Of a stretch of DNA of 64,000 nucleotides, positions 37,705 through 46,544 are shown piece after piece. Made by a program: the position numbers and the translations under genes. The stretch lies in the NCBI GenBank assembly GCA_022447095.1, contig JAKUUP010000002.1, forward strand, positions 1 through 64,000, given 5' to 3'. Source of the stretch: Candidatus Thalassarchaeum betae (GTDB lineage: Archaea > Thermoplasmatota > Poseidoniia > Poseidoniales > Thalassarchaeaceae). The notes beneath the pieces are model-generated. The model was not told where the DNA came from. It made no database searches and worked only from the letters and a program-made list of their open reading frames with translations. Numbering within the stretch: the first letter of the stretch is position 1; each line of letters starts with the position of its first letter.

Positions 37705-37926
37705 ATGGTTCGCACCAAGCTTCAGCGCTGCACCTCCTGTGGCGAGCACGGTCTAGGGGCCAGATGCAAGGAGTGCGGTGCAGCCATGGTCGCCGTCTCG
37801 CCAATGAAGTTCTCACCAGAAGACCCGCAGGGAGCCAGGCGCAGGAAGAGGCTCGATGTGGGCAGCAAGGAGTGGCTGGAGTCGCTTCCTACCCCGCGCG
37901 AGGAAAACGGGGGCGAGGAGGAGTGA
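37705..37926 (+). CDS. Nop10-like H/ACA RNP protein
   Basis: CTSCGEHGLGARCKECGAAMVAVSPMKFSPEDPQGARRRKR; in the L44e-S27e-aIF2a cluster. Confidence 0.88.
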   Translation: MVRTKLQRCTSCGEHGLGARCKECGAAMVAVSPMKFSPEDPQGARRRKRLDVGSKEWLESLPTPREENGGEEE

Positions 37927-38687
37927 ATCGCACCAAGATACACTGGCTGGTAGGAGATGGGCTGCCCGAGCACGTCGCGATGATTGAGGCGGTACCCGGG
38001 GTCGGCAACGTCGGTAAGTTGATCGTTGACTCGCTGATCGAGAAGCATCCCTCTCGCAGCATCGGATGGATTTTGAATCCGGACTTTCCTCCTCACTCGA
38101 CTCTGGATGAGAATGGCCTAGTCGCGCCACCTCGAATCAACATCAACTCCGTGATGCTACCCGATGGCAGTACCGTGATCACGATCGGCGGGTCGCTACA
38201 GCCCATGACTGCCGTGGGTCAACACGAGATCGCAGAGAGCATCCTCGCGCTCGCGGCAGAATCGAATACACCTCGACTACTGGTACTAGCCGGCCTCGCT
38301 GCAGGAACCGATGACAAGGGCATCCACGTCATCTGCGCCGACCCCAAAGTCAGAAAGGAGATGGAGGCTGACGACATCCCCGTTAGCCGGGAGCATCCAG
38401 AGGCTGGTATGATAGGCGTCGCCGGCCTTATTCTAGCGCTCTCTCCTCTCCATGGAGTGTCCGCCATAGGACTCGTCGCAGAGACACTCGGTGCCAGTAC
38501 AGATGTGCTCGCCGCAGACCGGCTGGCATCTTGGATCGAAGCCGGACTCGACCTGCCTCTGAGTCTCGATCTGGATTCCACCGAGGAGACTGCGAGGAAG
38601 TTAATGGCAACCATGGAAGTCAGCGGCTCCATCGAAGAAACCCTGGGGGCGGAAGAGTCGGAAGGTTCCAGCGACTTCTACGTCTGA
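37923..38687 (+). CDS. PAC2-family (proteasome assembly chaperone-like) protein
   Basis: GTG 37923 start; MIEAVPGVGNVGKLIVDSLIEKHPSRSIGWI ... GVAGLILALSPLHGVSAIGLVAETLG. Confidence 0.85.
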   Translation: MNRTKIHWLVGDGLPEHVAMIEAVPGVGNVGKLIVDSLIEKHPSRSIGWILNPDFPPHSTLDENGLVAPPRININSVMLPDGSTVITIGGSLQPMTAVGQHEIAESILALAAESNTPRLLVLAGLAAGTDDKGIHVICADPKVRKEMEADDIPVSREHPEAGMIGVAGLILALSPLHGVSAIGLVAETLGASTDVLAADRLASWIEAGLDLPLSLDLDSTEETARKLMATMEVSGSIEETLGAEESEGSSDFYV

Positions 38688-38718
38688 ATCCACGATGACA
38701 GTACTCTAAGTAATGGAA

Positions 38719-38728
38719 TTATATTTTA
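38719..38728 (+). promoter_or_regulatory. Putative archaeal TATA box for the 38752 lipoprotein gene
   Basis: TTATATTTTA in AT-rich leader about 25-33 bp upstream of ATG 38752. Confidence 0.35.
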
Positions 38729-38751
38729 CGTTCCTCGACTACCGGTTGGAT

Positions 38752-40476
38752 ATGCGAAGCCTGAGTTATCTCGTCGTGCTGCTCCTTCTCTCCGGCTCTC
38801 TGGCCGGTTGCACATCGTCCCCGTATGACACCGAAACCGCGCCCGGATGCACCTATCCGGATGCGCTCAATTTCAACGAGTCGGCCGTAACTGACGACGG
38901 CTCCTGCGAATACCCCGAACCGCCCGAGGAGACCCCAGGGTGCACGTACGAGGGGGCCACCAACTACGACGAGGCGGCCACGGTCGACGACGGCTCCTGC
39001 GAATACCCTCCCGACCCAGTCCCGGGTTGCACGGATACTTCTGCCCTGAACTTCAATGCGACAGCCGACACCGATGATGGCTCCTGCAGGCACATCCAGC
39101 CCCATGTCCTGATGGTGCTTCTAGACGGCTGGAGGCCAGATGTCATCGCTGCAGCACACACCCCGACCCTCGACATGATGATGCAAGACAGCGCCTACTC
39201 GATGGAAGCAAGGGTAGAGGACACGGCCATCAGCGGGTCGGGCCACTCCAGCTTCCTGACTGGTGTCCACAGGGACAAGCACAACGTGCATGGCAACAGC
39301 TTCGGTGATGCGAACTATCAGGAATACCCCTACTGGTTCAACCTCCTGAAATACGAACGACCGGAGATGCACACGGCAGCGTACCACAACTGGCTCCCGA
39401 TGGCCAATACTGCTCTCGATTTCTCGGTGTGCGGGTACTGTGTGGATATGTACGTCACGGGGAGCGACAATTCGATCGCAACACAACTCGCCACTGACCT
39501 TGCTAACCAGCAGATGGACGCGGTGACGATAGTCATCGACGCCCCGGACGCAGCAGGACATGGCTACGGCTTCCATCCTTCGATTCCCCAGTATGTCGCT
39601 GCCATGAACCAAAGTGATGCATGGCTTGGCATGATAATGGATGCGATATTCGCTCGGACCAACTACGCCGAGGAGGACTGGATGGTGATCATCTCCTCAG
39701 ATCACGCTGGTTCCGGATATGGTCATGGGTACAACATCCCCGAGCATCGAAAGGTCCCGTTGATCATCTGGGGTGCCGAGTCCCTAGGCCCAATTTGGCC
39801 AGCCCCCGACTCGGTTGACATCGTGCCCACGGCACTGCACCACCTGGGGGTGGAGGTGAGGGCCGAGTGGGGTCTGGACGGACGAGCGGTCAGCTTTGAG
39901 CCGACAGGGCCGCCGGATGCCGAACTTGGGGTCAATCTGGTATTCAACGGAGATGCGGAGCTAGAGCGTGGCTACTGGCCGAGTGACCAAGATGCGTCAA
40001 TCCCGGGATGGACGGACAACGGCACACTCACCACTTGGATATACGGTGCACCGACATACATACTGATGGATGATCCAGGGCCTTCCGATAGGGGATTGAA
40101 CTACTTCGGCGGTGGATCCGGTGGCGACTCATCTATGCACCAAGACATCGACCTGAGTGCGATCCAATCCGACATTCAGAGCAGGAGTATCACCTATTCC
40201 CTGACAGCCTTCATTGGTGGTTATTCAACCCAGGACGACTGTATGGAGATACTCGTAGAGTTCTTCGATTCCTCGGGAAACCTCCTCCTCTCGGGCGGAA
40301 TCGGGCCCCTATACGCTGAAGACAGGAACAACACGACTGGAATATACCTCCGAGGAGAAATCGGCGAAGTCCCTCCGTCCTCGGCTTATGTGCGAGTCAC
40401 CCTCAACGCCTACTTGTCTTACGGGTACAATGATGCGTACGCTGACAACGTCTCACTGATCCTATCAACTCAATGA
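38752..40476 (+). CDS. Lipoprotein with three CT..A.N[YF]...A..DDGSC repeats and an alkaline-phosphatase-superfamily (sulfatase/phosphodiesterase-like) domain
   Basis: Lipobox LLSGSLAGC; three Cys repeats; VLMVLLDGWRPDVI, AISGSGHSSFLTGVHRDKHNVHGN, VIISSDHAGSGYGHGYNIPEHRKVPLIIWG, DIVPTALHHLGV. Confidence 0.85.
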   Translation: MRSLSYLVVLLLLSGSLAGCTSSPYDTETAPGCTYPDALNFNESAVTDDGSCEYPEPPEETPGCTYEGATNYDEAATVDDGSCEYPPDPVPGCTDTSALNFNATADTDDGSCRHIQPHVLMVLLDGWRPDVIAAAHTPTLDMMMQDSAYSMEARVEDTAISGSGHSSFLTGVHRDKHNVHGNSFGDANYQEYPYWFNLLKYERPEMHTAAYHNWLPMANTALDFSVCGYCVDMYVTGSDNSIATQLATDLANQQMDAVTIVIDAPDAAGHGYGFHPSIPQYVAAMNQSDAWLGMIMDAIFARTNYAEEDWMVIISSDHAGSGYGHGYNIPEHRKVPLIIWGAESLGPIWPAPDSVDIVPTALHHLGVEVRAEWGLDGRAVSFEPTGPPDAELGVNLVFNGDAELERGYWPSDQDASIPGWTDNGTLTTWIYGAPTYILMDDPGPSDRGLNYFGGGSGGDSSMHQDIDLSAIQSDIQSRSITYSLTAFIGGYSTQDDCMEILVEFFDSSGNLLLSGGIGPLYAEDRNNTTGIYLRGEIGEVPPSSAYVRVTLNAYLSYGYNDAYADNVSLILSTQ

Positions 40477-40504
40477 TCGGGACCGGGGATCAAATCCTCG
40501 CGAG

Positions 40505-40705
40505 TCAACCGCCCGATGAAACCACGATGAGTTCCAACCGTAAGTCGGACTCGATACGAGAAGTGTGGGGAACTATCGTATCACCATGCACTGCAAGAAC
40601 AGTAGATGATGGAATTCCAAGCCGCTCAAGCACCTCGGAGATGGTGAGCGGGCCCTCCGACTCTACCGATAGGACCTCCCCGTCGTGCTCCACCTCGACC
40701 TCCAT
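40505..40705 (-). CDS. ThiS/MoaD (SAMP-like) ubiquitin-fold protein
   Basis: TISEVLERLGIPSSTVLAVHGDTIVPHTSRIESDLRLELIVVSSGG. Confidence 0.82.
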   Translation of the reverse strand: MEVEVEHDGEVLSVESEGPLTISEVLERLGIPSSTVLAVHGDTIVPHTSRIESDLRLELIVVSSGG

Positions 40706-40760
40706 GGGGCTGGGAGACCCTAGTCAGACTTATCTCTAATTCGCAGGTGGCCGAAGCGCT

Positions 40761-40846
40761 GCCGAGATCGCATAGCCCGGTATTGCGGTGGATTCGAAAT
40801 CCACTGTCCATTGGACGCGGGGGTTCAAATCCCTCTCTCGGCGCCA
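40761..40846 (+). tRNA. tRNA-Ser(CGA), CCA encoded
   Basis: Acceptor GCCGAGA/TCTCGGC, anticodon GTGGA-TTCGAAA-TCCAC, long variable arm TGTCCATTGGACGC, TTCAAAT, GCCA. Confidence 0.94.
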
Positions 40847-40847
40847 T

Positions 40848-42689
40848 TCAGAAGTCGGGTACTTCCGATGCTTCGCGCAGGAGTACGAGTCGCCCGCCGG
40901 GGCCTATCCGGACCTGCGGCTGACCGTTGAACTCGCCGATCTCGCCGTTGAGTATAGCTATCTCGTCGCCTCGCGAAACGCCCGCTGCAGCGATCGGGAT
41001 GAACTGCTTGAACGCGACCACGCCTGCAGAGCCAGTCTGGTCAACGATGGTGATTGACCACCTCGTGACGCCGGCACCGTCAGGGAAGGCATTGATCGAC
41101 CATACCCTGCCGATGGCGTTCACCTTGGTCTCGACGTCGACGATGGGTGCCGAGTCGGAGTCTTCTGCTATCTCCACCGATGACTTGGCGTCGAGGTCGA
41201 GGACCACTTCGCCGCGCCAGACCGACGCCATCGCGTTGTCGATCCTGACTCGGCTGCCGTCGCGTATCGAGCGCGTCACATCCGTGGGGCTGCCGTAGCG
41301 TGACGGTTTGACCTTGGCGCGGTCGTAGCCCTCCTGCAGTGTGAACGAGAGGTCGACGGTGCCATCGGCAGCCAGATTCGGACCGCGGAGTCCCGAGACC
41401 TCTCCGACCACATTGACGCGGGTCACTATCTCGCCCAGAGGGGTCACCGGCCATCTGTGCCCGAAGCGGTCTATGCTGCGCTCCAGCGGCAGTTCGAGTT
41501 CGTGCTCGCTGCCCTCGCACACCCCTCTGAGATCACATCGGATGCATCGTGCTCTCGGGTCGGGGTCGACAGGCTTTGCAGAGGGTATGCCGCCTTCGTC
41601 AAAGTAGCGCAATGGGGCAGGCTCAGGGGGGCACTCGTCTATCGATGGGTCGCGCGAGTGTATTTTCAGATAGAGTTCCGACAGCTCCTCAGTGAGGCCT
41701 TCCAACTCCTCCGCACTTGGCCGGGGGACGTCCTTGACCGTACCTGGTCCCAGATACCAGATCTCCAGCGCCTCGACTTCGTCGGCGTGACCGTGGGTCT
41801 CCCACCACAGCCAGCCGTAGAGGCGGAGTTGCTCTATGTAGCCACCTGAGCGGTCGCCCTTTCCTATCGAGGCCTTGAGGTCGATTATCCGGATCTTCCC
41901 GGTCCAGTCGTACACCATGTCGTATTCGCCTTGGAACCACTCGTCGGGATGTGATGTGGTCAGTTTGAACTGCCCAGCATCCGGGTCGACGAACCACGGG
42001 CGTGCGACTTCCCAAGCCTCACACCATGTGATCTCTCCAGAATCGTGGGCGGCAGGATGGACCTCGTTCCAGACTCGCGGGAACCCGTCTGGGGCTGGCC
42101 AGTCGCCTCTCGAGCCGCCTTTGCGCCAATCGGCTAGGCCGGGCCCCCCGCCCGCCTCAATACACGCCTGCACCTGGTCGAGATGGAGCCGTAGGCCGGC
42201 TCTGGTCATCGCGAGTCCTTCATCGGGGTCTGCGGCGTCGGCCGAGCCGACTCGGTTGGGAATGGACTCCCAGTCGAGCACAGCAGCCTCCCAGCAGGCC
42301 TCAAAGTGGACATCGGCCCTCGCCATCGCCCACGCCTCGAGTGAAACGCGGTCAGTGGGCCACTCGTCCTCGGACAGTTCGACCAGTGTCGGAGCGGGCC
42401 ATGCCAACGGGTTGTCGTAGGCTGGCGAGCCGTCTTCCATCAAGGGGGAGGTCATCTCATCGGCGGCATCGGCGGCGACCAGCACGGGGGTGTCCCTGAG
42501 CACTCGGCAGATGCACTCCTCTACTGCGTTGCCACGTATGATCTGCGGAGGGAGGGTGCCCTTCAGGCGCTCCATGTAGGTGTAGTACCAGAGTCTGTTG
42601 CAGGACTTCCAGAGGATGACCTGGGAGGCGGAAAGCCTGCGGTAGGGGTTCACCCCCGCACTCTCAGGATCGCCTCTTCTGACCGGCAC
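40848..42689 (-). CDS. Cas4/Dna2-like PD-(D/E)XK Fe-S nuclease fused to two C-terminal OB-fold domains
   Basis: N-terminal LSASQVILWKSCNRLWYYTY; EYDMVYDWTGKIRIIDLKAS; YIEQLRLYGWLWW; ARCIRCDLRGVCEG; OB segments VNVVGEVSGLRG... and VNAIGRVWSINAFPD...SITIVDQTGSAGVVAF...GDEIAILNGEIGEFNGQPQVRIGPGG. Confidence 0.85.
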   Translation of the reverse strand: MPVRRGDPESAGVNPYRRLSASQVILWKSCNRLWYYTYMERLKGTLPPQIIRGNAVEECICRVLRDTPVLVAADAADEMTSPLMEDGSPAYDNPLAWPAPTLVELSEDEWPTDRVSLEAWAMARADVHFEACWEAAVLDWESIPNRVGSADAADPDEGLAMTRAGLRLHLDQVQACIEAGGGPGLADWRKGGSRGDWPAPDGFPRVWNEVHPAAHDSGEITWCEAWEVARPWFVDPDAGQFKLTTSHPDEWFQGEYDMVYDWTGKIRIIDLKASIGKGDRSGGYIEQLRLYGWLWWETHGHADEVEALEIWYLGPGTVKDVPRPSAEELEGLTEELSELYLKIHSRDPSIDECPPEPAPLRYFDEGGIPSAKPVDPDPRARCIRCDLRGVCEGSEHELELPLERSIDRFGHRWPVTPLGEIVTRVNVVGEVSGLRGPNLAADGTVDLSFTLQEGYDRAKVKPSRYGSPTDVTRSIRDGSRVRIDNAMASVWRGEVVLDLDAKSSVEIAEDSDSAPIVDVETKVNAIGRVWSINAFPDGAGVTRWSITIVDQTGSAGVVAFKQFIPIAAAGVSRGDEIAILNGEIGEFNGQPQVRIGPGGRLVLLREASEVPDF

Positions 42690-42737
42690 GGAGAGGTAAC
42701 GAAAGTCGAGGCTCTATGAACCCAACGAGAATGTTCC

Positions 42738-43883
42738 TTACACGCCCTTCTCGTTCAGCCACACGACAGTGACTTCCATCCTCTCGAATGTAGGTGTCAC
42801 CTCAATCATCGCCACCGGCGCATCGATGTCTTCTGCAATAGTCTCCGCTACCACTAGGGGAATCTCGATTCGTCCGTTCTCGGCATCCCAGAGCATGAAT
42901 CTACGCGGCAGGTCGGTCTGCTCGGTAATCTCATCGATCCAAGCGGCCTGATCCGCCTCAGAGGAGTAGATTGCCCCAAACATCAGAGTCGCGTCCTCTG
43001 TCAGCGTCTCGTGCGGGGCGATGGTCGCCTCCCCCCTCCTGAGGAATCGTCGGCGAAGCTGTCCGGCGTCCTTGTAGACGGCGGTGCAGAACTTGAGGTG
43101 GTACCCGTATGGTTCGCGCGTTCGGCCGTCTAGAGGGTCATCCTCGCCACGCTCTGCGGCCATGGTCCTGTCACGCATCGCCAAAGCCAGTTCTGCGGAA
43201 CCGGCGGCACCGGCGGTGATCTCGGTAGAGAGGTTGAATCCTCGCAACTCCATGTTGTCGATGTTGCCGACGGTGATCTCGAGCTCGTTCAGATTGAGGA
43301 ACGAGATGTCGAAGTCGCGGAGCGTCTCGAGCAATTCGAACAGTTCTGACTCCTTGTCCGGTTCGCATGGAAGCTCGACTCCGGTGAATATTCCCGCAGC
43401 CGAGCAGGCTGTGATGGTCTCGCGGTACTGTTCCGCTTCGAGGTCTAGGAAGTGGAAGCGGATCTCGTCGAGTCCTGCCTCGGCGAACTCGTAGGCCAAC
43501 TCGGGTCGGAACGGGATGCTAGTGTACATGTGCAAGTGGAATCCAGTGCCGAACTCGGCCTTCAGCCTCCTGATCCCCTCCAGAGTGCGCTCGCGGGCCA
43601 TCAGCGGGTCGCCGCCGGTGATTCCGGCACCCGTTGCGCGCATCGCCCGAGCCTCCTCGATGACCTCGTCGAAGTCATCGCATTGGCGCTCGTTGGCGAA
43701 CATGTGGTCGATGTCGCGGCGTGTCTCAGACAGAGGACAGTAGTCGCATCGCCAATGGCAGTTCCCGGTGACGAAAAGCACCAACTTGCTGCCCATCTGG
43801 CACTGGATACAGCCTTCGGCGTCGGCCTCCTCTGGTGGTTCGTGCAGGTCGGGGGCCTGCGGTAACCTGAGGCTGGTGCTCAT
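42738..43883 (-). CDS. Radical SAM protein
   Basis: FVTGNCHWRCDYCPLSETRR (Cx3Cx2C), GAGITGGDPLM. Confidence 0.92.
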   Translation of the reverse strand: MSTSLRLPQAPDLHEPPEEADAEGCIQCQMGSKLVLFVTGNCHWRCDYCPLSETRRDIDHMFANERQCDDFDEVIEEARAMRATGAGITGGDPLMARERTLEGIRRLKAEFGTGFHLHMYTSIPFRPELAYEFAEAGLDEIRFHFLDLEAEQYRETITACSAAGIFTGVELPCEPDKESELFELLETLRDFDISFLNLNELEITVGNIDNMELRGFNLSTEITAGAAGSAELALAMRDRTMAAERGEDDPLDGRTREPYGYHLKFCTAVYKDAGQLRRRFLRRGEATIAPHETLTEDATLMFGAIYSSEADQAAWIDEITEQTDLPRRFMLWDAENGRIEIPLVVAETIAEDIDAPVAMIEVTPTFERMEVTVVWLNEKGV

Positions 43884-44485
43884 GCTCTGCTCCTCGCCGC
43901 TGCCGTCTCCAGCAGCCAGCGGTGGAAGCCGATGTCGGCCGACAGTTCAGGATGGAATGTCAGGGCGAGTCTGTTCCCAGTCCTGATTCCAACAATCTCG
44001 TCTCCGTTGCGCGCGGACACCTCAGAGGTCTCGCCGTGTGCTGCGAACCTCGGAGCCCGGATGAACACGCCCGGGAAGTCGCGCCCGAGCAATGAGGTCT
44101 TGAGGGTGGCCTGGAACGAGTCGGCCTGGCTGCCGTACGCGTTGCGGTCGATATCAGCATCGACCAGAGGCGCGCCGCCGTCCTGCGGGTCGGCTAGGAG
44201 TATCGCACCCGCACAGGTCCCCAAGACCGGTCGAGAGTCGTCAGAGCGTATCCACTCAAAGAGAGCCGGGAGGAGCTGTGATGCCGCGTCGTTTCCGGTG
44301 AGTCGCATCGTGGTGGACTCCCCTCCGGGCATTACGATGGCGTGAGGGTCTGCGGCGGCTAGATCAGATGCCTTGCGCAGCTCGTGTATCTCGACTTCGA
44401 TTCCGGACTCATCAGCCGCTCTGCGCAGCGCAGCGATGTGGACGTGTCGAGCCCCCTGCAGCATGACTAGGCCTATGCGAAGCAC
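43880..44485 (-). CDS. pdxT: Pyridoxal 5'-phosphate synthase glutaminase subunit
   Basis: VLRIGLVMLQGARHVHIAALRRA, AIVMPGGESTTMRLTG, VLGTCAGAILLA, GNRLALTFHPEL; likely GTG start 44485. Confidence 0.93.
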   Translation of the reverse strand: MLRIGLVMLQGARHVHIAALRRAADESGIEVEIHELRKASDLAAADPHAIVMPGGESTTMRLTGNDAASQLLPALFEWIRSDDSRPVLGTCAGAILLADPQDGGAPLVDADIDRNAYGSQADSFQATLKTSLLGRDFPGVFIRAPRFAAHGETSEVSARNGDEIVGIRTGNRLALTFHPELSADIGFHRWLLETAAARSRA

Positions 44486-44509
44486 GTCTACCCGTCCGGC
44501 CACCCGAAA

Positions 44510-45658
44510 ATGAACCCTGTCGTGGCCTCCGATGGGCTGAAAGACCCGAAGCGGACGCGACGGAACGTGGAACCAACTGGTCGCATCCACAACTTCGGCG
44601 CTGGACCTGCTGTCCTGCCGCTTGAAGTGGTCGAGGAAGTGGCGGCCACTCTGCCCAACCTGCTCAACAGTGGTTTCGGCCTACTGGAGGTCTCACACCG
44701 AAGCCCCACCTTCCAGAGCGTCATCGACTCTGCTGTGGAACGGATCAGAGGGGTTCTTTCAGTACCCGACGACTACGAAGTGCTGTTCCTCCAAGGAGGT
44801 GCTTCGACCCAGTTCTACATGACTGCACTGAACCTGCTCTCCGAGGGTGAGAAGGCTGACTTCCTAGTAACAGGGGACTGGTCGAAGAAAGCGCTCAAGG
44901 AGGCTGGTCGAGTCGGAGATACAGCAGCAGCATGGGACGATTCTACCAATGGTTTCAGGTCGGTCCCCCAAGATGGCGACTACACCATCCGTGAAGATGC
45001 TGCATACGTCCACTACACTTCGAACAACACCCTCTACGGGACTCAGTACCACCATCTGCCGGAATGCGGAGGCAAACCGAGGGTCGTCGATGCCAGCTCT
45101 GACATCTGCGGCGTACCGATAGACGTGGCAGCGCACGATGTGATCTATGCGGGTGCGCAAAAGAATCTCGGGCCGAGCGGCGTGACTCTCGTCATCCTCT
45201 CACCGTGGGCGATGTCAAGGGCCAAGGAAGGGATTCCGACCATGCTCGACTACAACACCCACATCTCCAAAGGCTCCATGTTCAACACCCCCAATACATT
45301 CGGAATCTACGTACTCGACCGAGTCTTCGCCTGGGTCGAGAGGAACGGCGGCCTAGATGGCGCAATCGAGCGCAATCGAGCCAAGGCCGCTCTTCTTTAC
45401 GGCGAACTGGACCGAAGCGACTTCTGGAGGCCGCACGCCCGTGGGGGCTCGCGCTCGGTGATGAACGTCACTTGGCGGCTTTCCGATGAGGGGCTCGAGA
45501 AATTGTTCCTAGATGAGGCGGGCGCTGCCGGCATGGGCGGCCTCAAGGGCCATCGCAGCGTCGGAGGCATCCGCGCCAGCATGTACAATGGATGTCCGAT
45601 GGAGAGTGTCAGGGCGCTCGTCGGATTCATGCGCGACTTCGAGTCACGACACGGTTGA
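44510..45658 (+). CDS. serC: Phosphoserine aminotransferase
   Basis: HNFGAGPAVLPLEVVEEV, EVSHRSPTFQSVI, LFLQGGASTQFYM, VIYAGAQKNLGPSGVTLVI, NTPNTFGIYVLD. Confidence 0.95.
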   Translation: MNPVVASDGLKDPKRTRRNVEPTGRIHNFGAGPAVLPLEVVEEVAATLPNLLNSGFGLLEVSHRSPTFQSVIDSAVERIRGVLSVPDDYEVLFLQGGASTQFYMTALNLLSEGEKADFLVTGDWSKKALKEAGRVGDTAAAWDDSTNGFRSVPQDGDYTIREDAAYVHYTSNNTLYGTQYHHLPECGGKPRVVDASSDICGVPIDVAAHDVIYAGAQKNLGPSGVTLVILSPWAMSRAKEGIPTMLDYNTHISKGSMFNTPNTFGIYVLDRVFAWVERNGGLDGAIERNRAKAALLYGELDRSDFWRPHARGGSRSVMNVTWRLSDEGLEKLFLDEAGAAGMGGLKGHRSVGGIRASMYNGCPMESVRALVGFMRDFESRHG

Positions 45659-45666
45659 GTGGTTGG

Positions 45667-46368
45667 ATGGATGCGCGGAGCGTGCTCGACCTGCTCGACT
45701 TGACCTTGCTCGATCATGATGCCAGCGAGGTCGACCTCGATGCGCTGTGCCAGAAGGCAAACACCCACCGCCCGGCCGCAGTGTGCGTGTTCTCTGAGCA
45801 CGTAGCTTATGTCAGGAGTCACCTGGAAGATGGTATCGCACTGGCGGCTGTAGCAGGGGGATTTCCTGTAGGTGATGGCGATCCAAGTGCCGTATCGGAG
45901 TCGATTCGAGTTGCGGTCAAAGCGGGTGCGGATGAGATCGACTGTGTCCTAGAGCCGCGCGAGGGAGAGGACTTTCCCAGCGAGTCTGAGCTCGCTATAC
46001 TGCTCGCCATGCGCGAGGCATCGGCCGGTTGCACGTTGAAGGTCATCATCGAGACTCCACTGCTCGGAGAGAGGAGCATGCGCGCAGTGGCTCGGATGGC
46101 ACTTGCAGCAGGCGCTGAGTTCGTCAAGAGCTGTACCGGCAAGAGAGGAGGGTGCAGCGATGAGGCGGCTGGAATCCTCGCGTTCGAAGTGATGAGGCAT
46201 GGCGTGACGATGGGGGATAGGCGTGGGGTCAAGTTGTCAGGCGGAATTGCGACTAAGAGCGATGTTGAGAGACTGCTCGGTGTCTTACATTCTGAGGACC
46301 CCACCATCGAGGGCCCTACGAGGCTGAGAATCGGTGCCTCGACCTTGCTCGATGACTTAGTGGATTGA
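45667..46368 (+). CDS. deoC: Deoxyribose-phosphate aldolase
   Basis: LDLTLLDHDASEVDLDALC, AVAGGFPVGDG, VKAGADEIDCVLE, LKVIIETPLLGE, AEFVKSCTGKRGG, VKLSGGIAT, RIGASTLL. Confidence 0.93.
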   Translation: MDARSVLDLLDLTLLDHDASEVDLDALCQKANTHRPAAVCVFSEHVAYVRSHLEDGIALAAVAGGFPVGDGDPSAVSESIRVAVKAGADEIDCVLEPREGEDFPSESELAILLAMREASAGCTLKVIIETPLLGERSMRAVARMALAAGAEFVKSCTGKRGGCSDEAAGILAFEVMRHGVTMGDRRGVKLSGGIATKSDVERLLGVLHSEDPTIEGPTRLRIGASTLLDDLVD

Positions 46369-46372
46369 GTGG

Positions 46373-46445
46373 TGGGCTCGGCAGGAATTGAACCTGCGAT
46401 CTTCGCCGTGTGAAGGCGACGTCATAACCCCTAGACCACGAGCCC
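46373..46445 (-). tRNA. tRNA-Val(CAC)
   Basis: Reverse strand: acceptor GGGCTCG/CGAGCCC, anticodon TCGCC-TTCACAC-GGCGA, T-loop TTCAATT. Confidence 0.92.
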
Positions 46446-46544
46446 GTGCCTCGGTGCCAGCCGCGAGTCGGCAATAAGCGTGATGACTCGGTATGGGAGC
46501 AGGACTCCCGCCGGAATCAAAAGTCGGTCCTAGGTCGGCGTTCT

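Noticed and set aside
40626-40847. ORF MAPREGFEPPRPMDSGF...
   Set aside because: Overlaps tRNA-Ser antisense and the SAMP gene; artefact.
40848-42689. Cas4-like protein as part of a CRISPR-Cas locus
   Set aside because: No direct-repeat/spacer array and no Cas1/Cas2 or other cas genes seen in the 64 kb; the OB-fold fusion argues for a replication/repair role.
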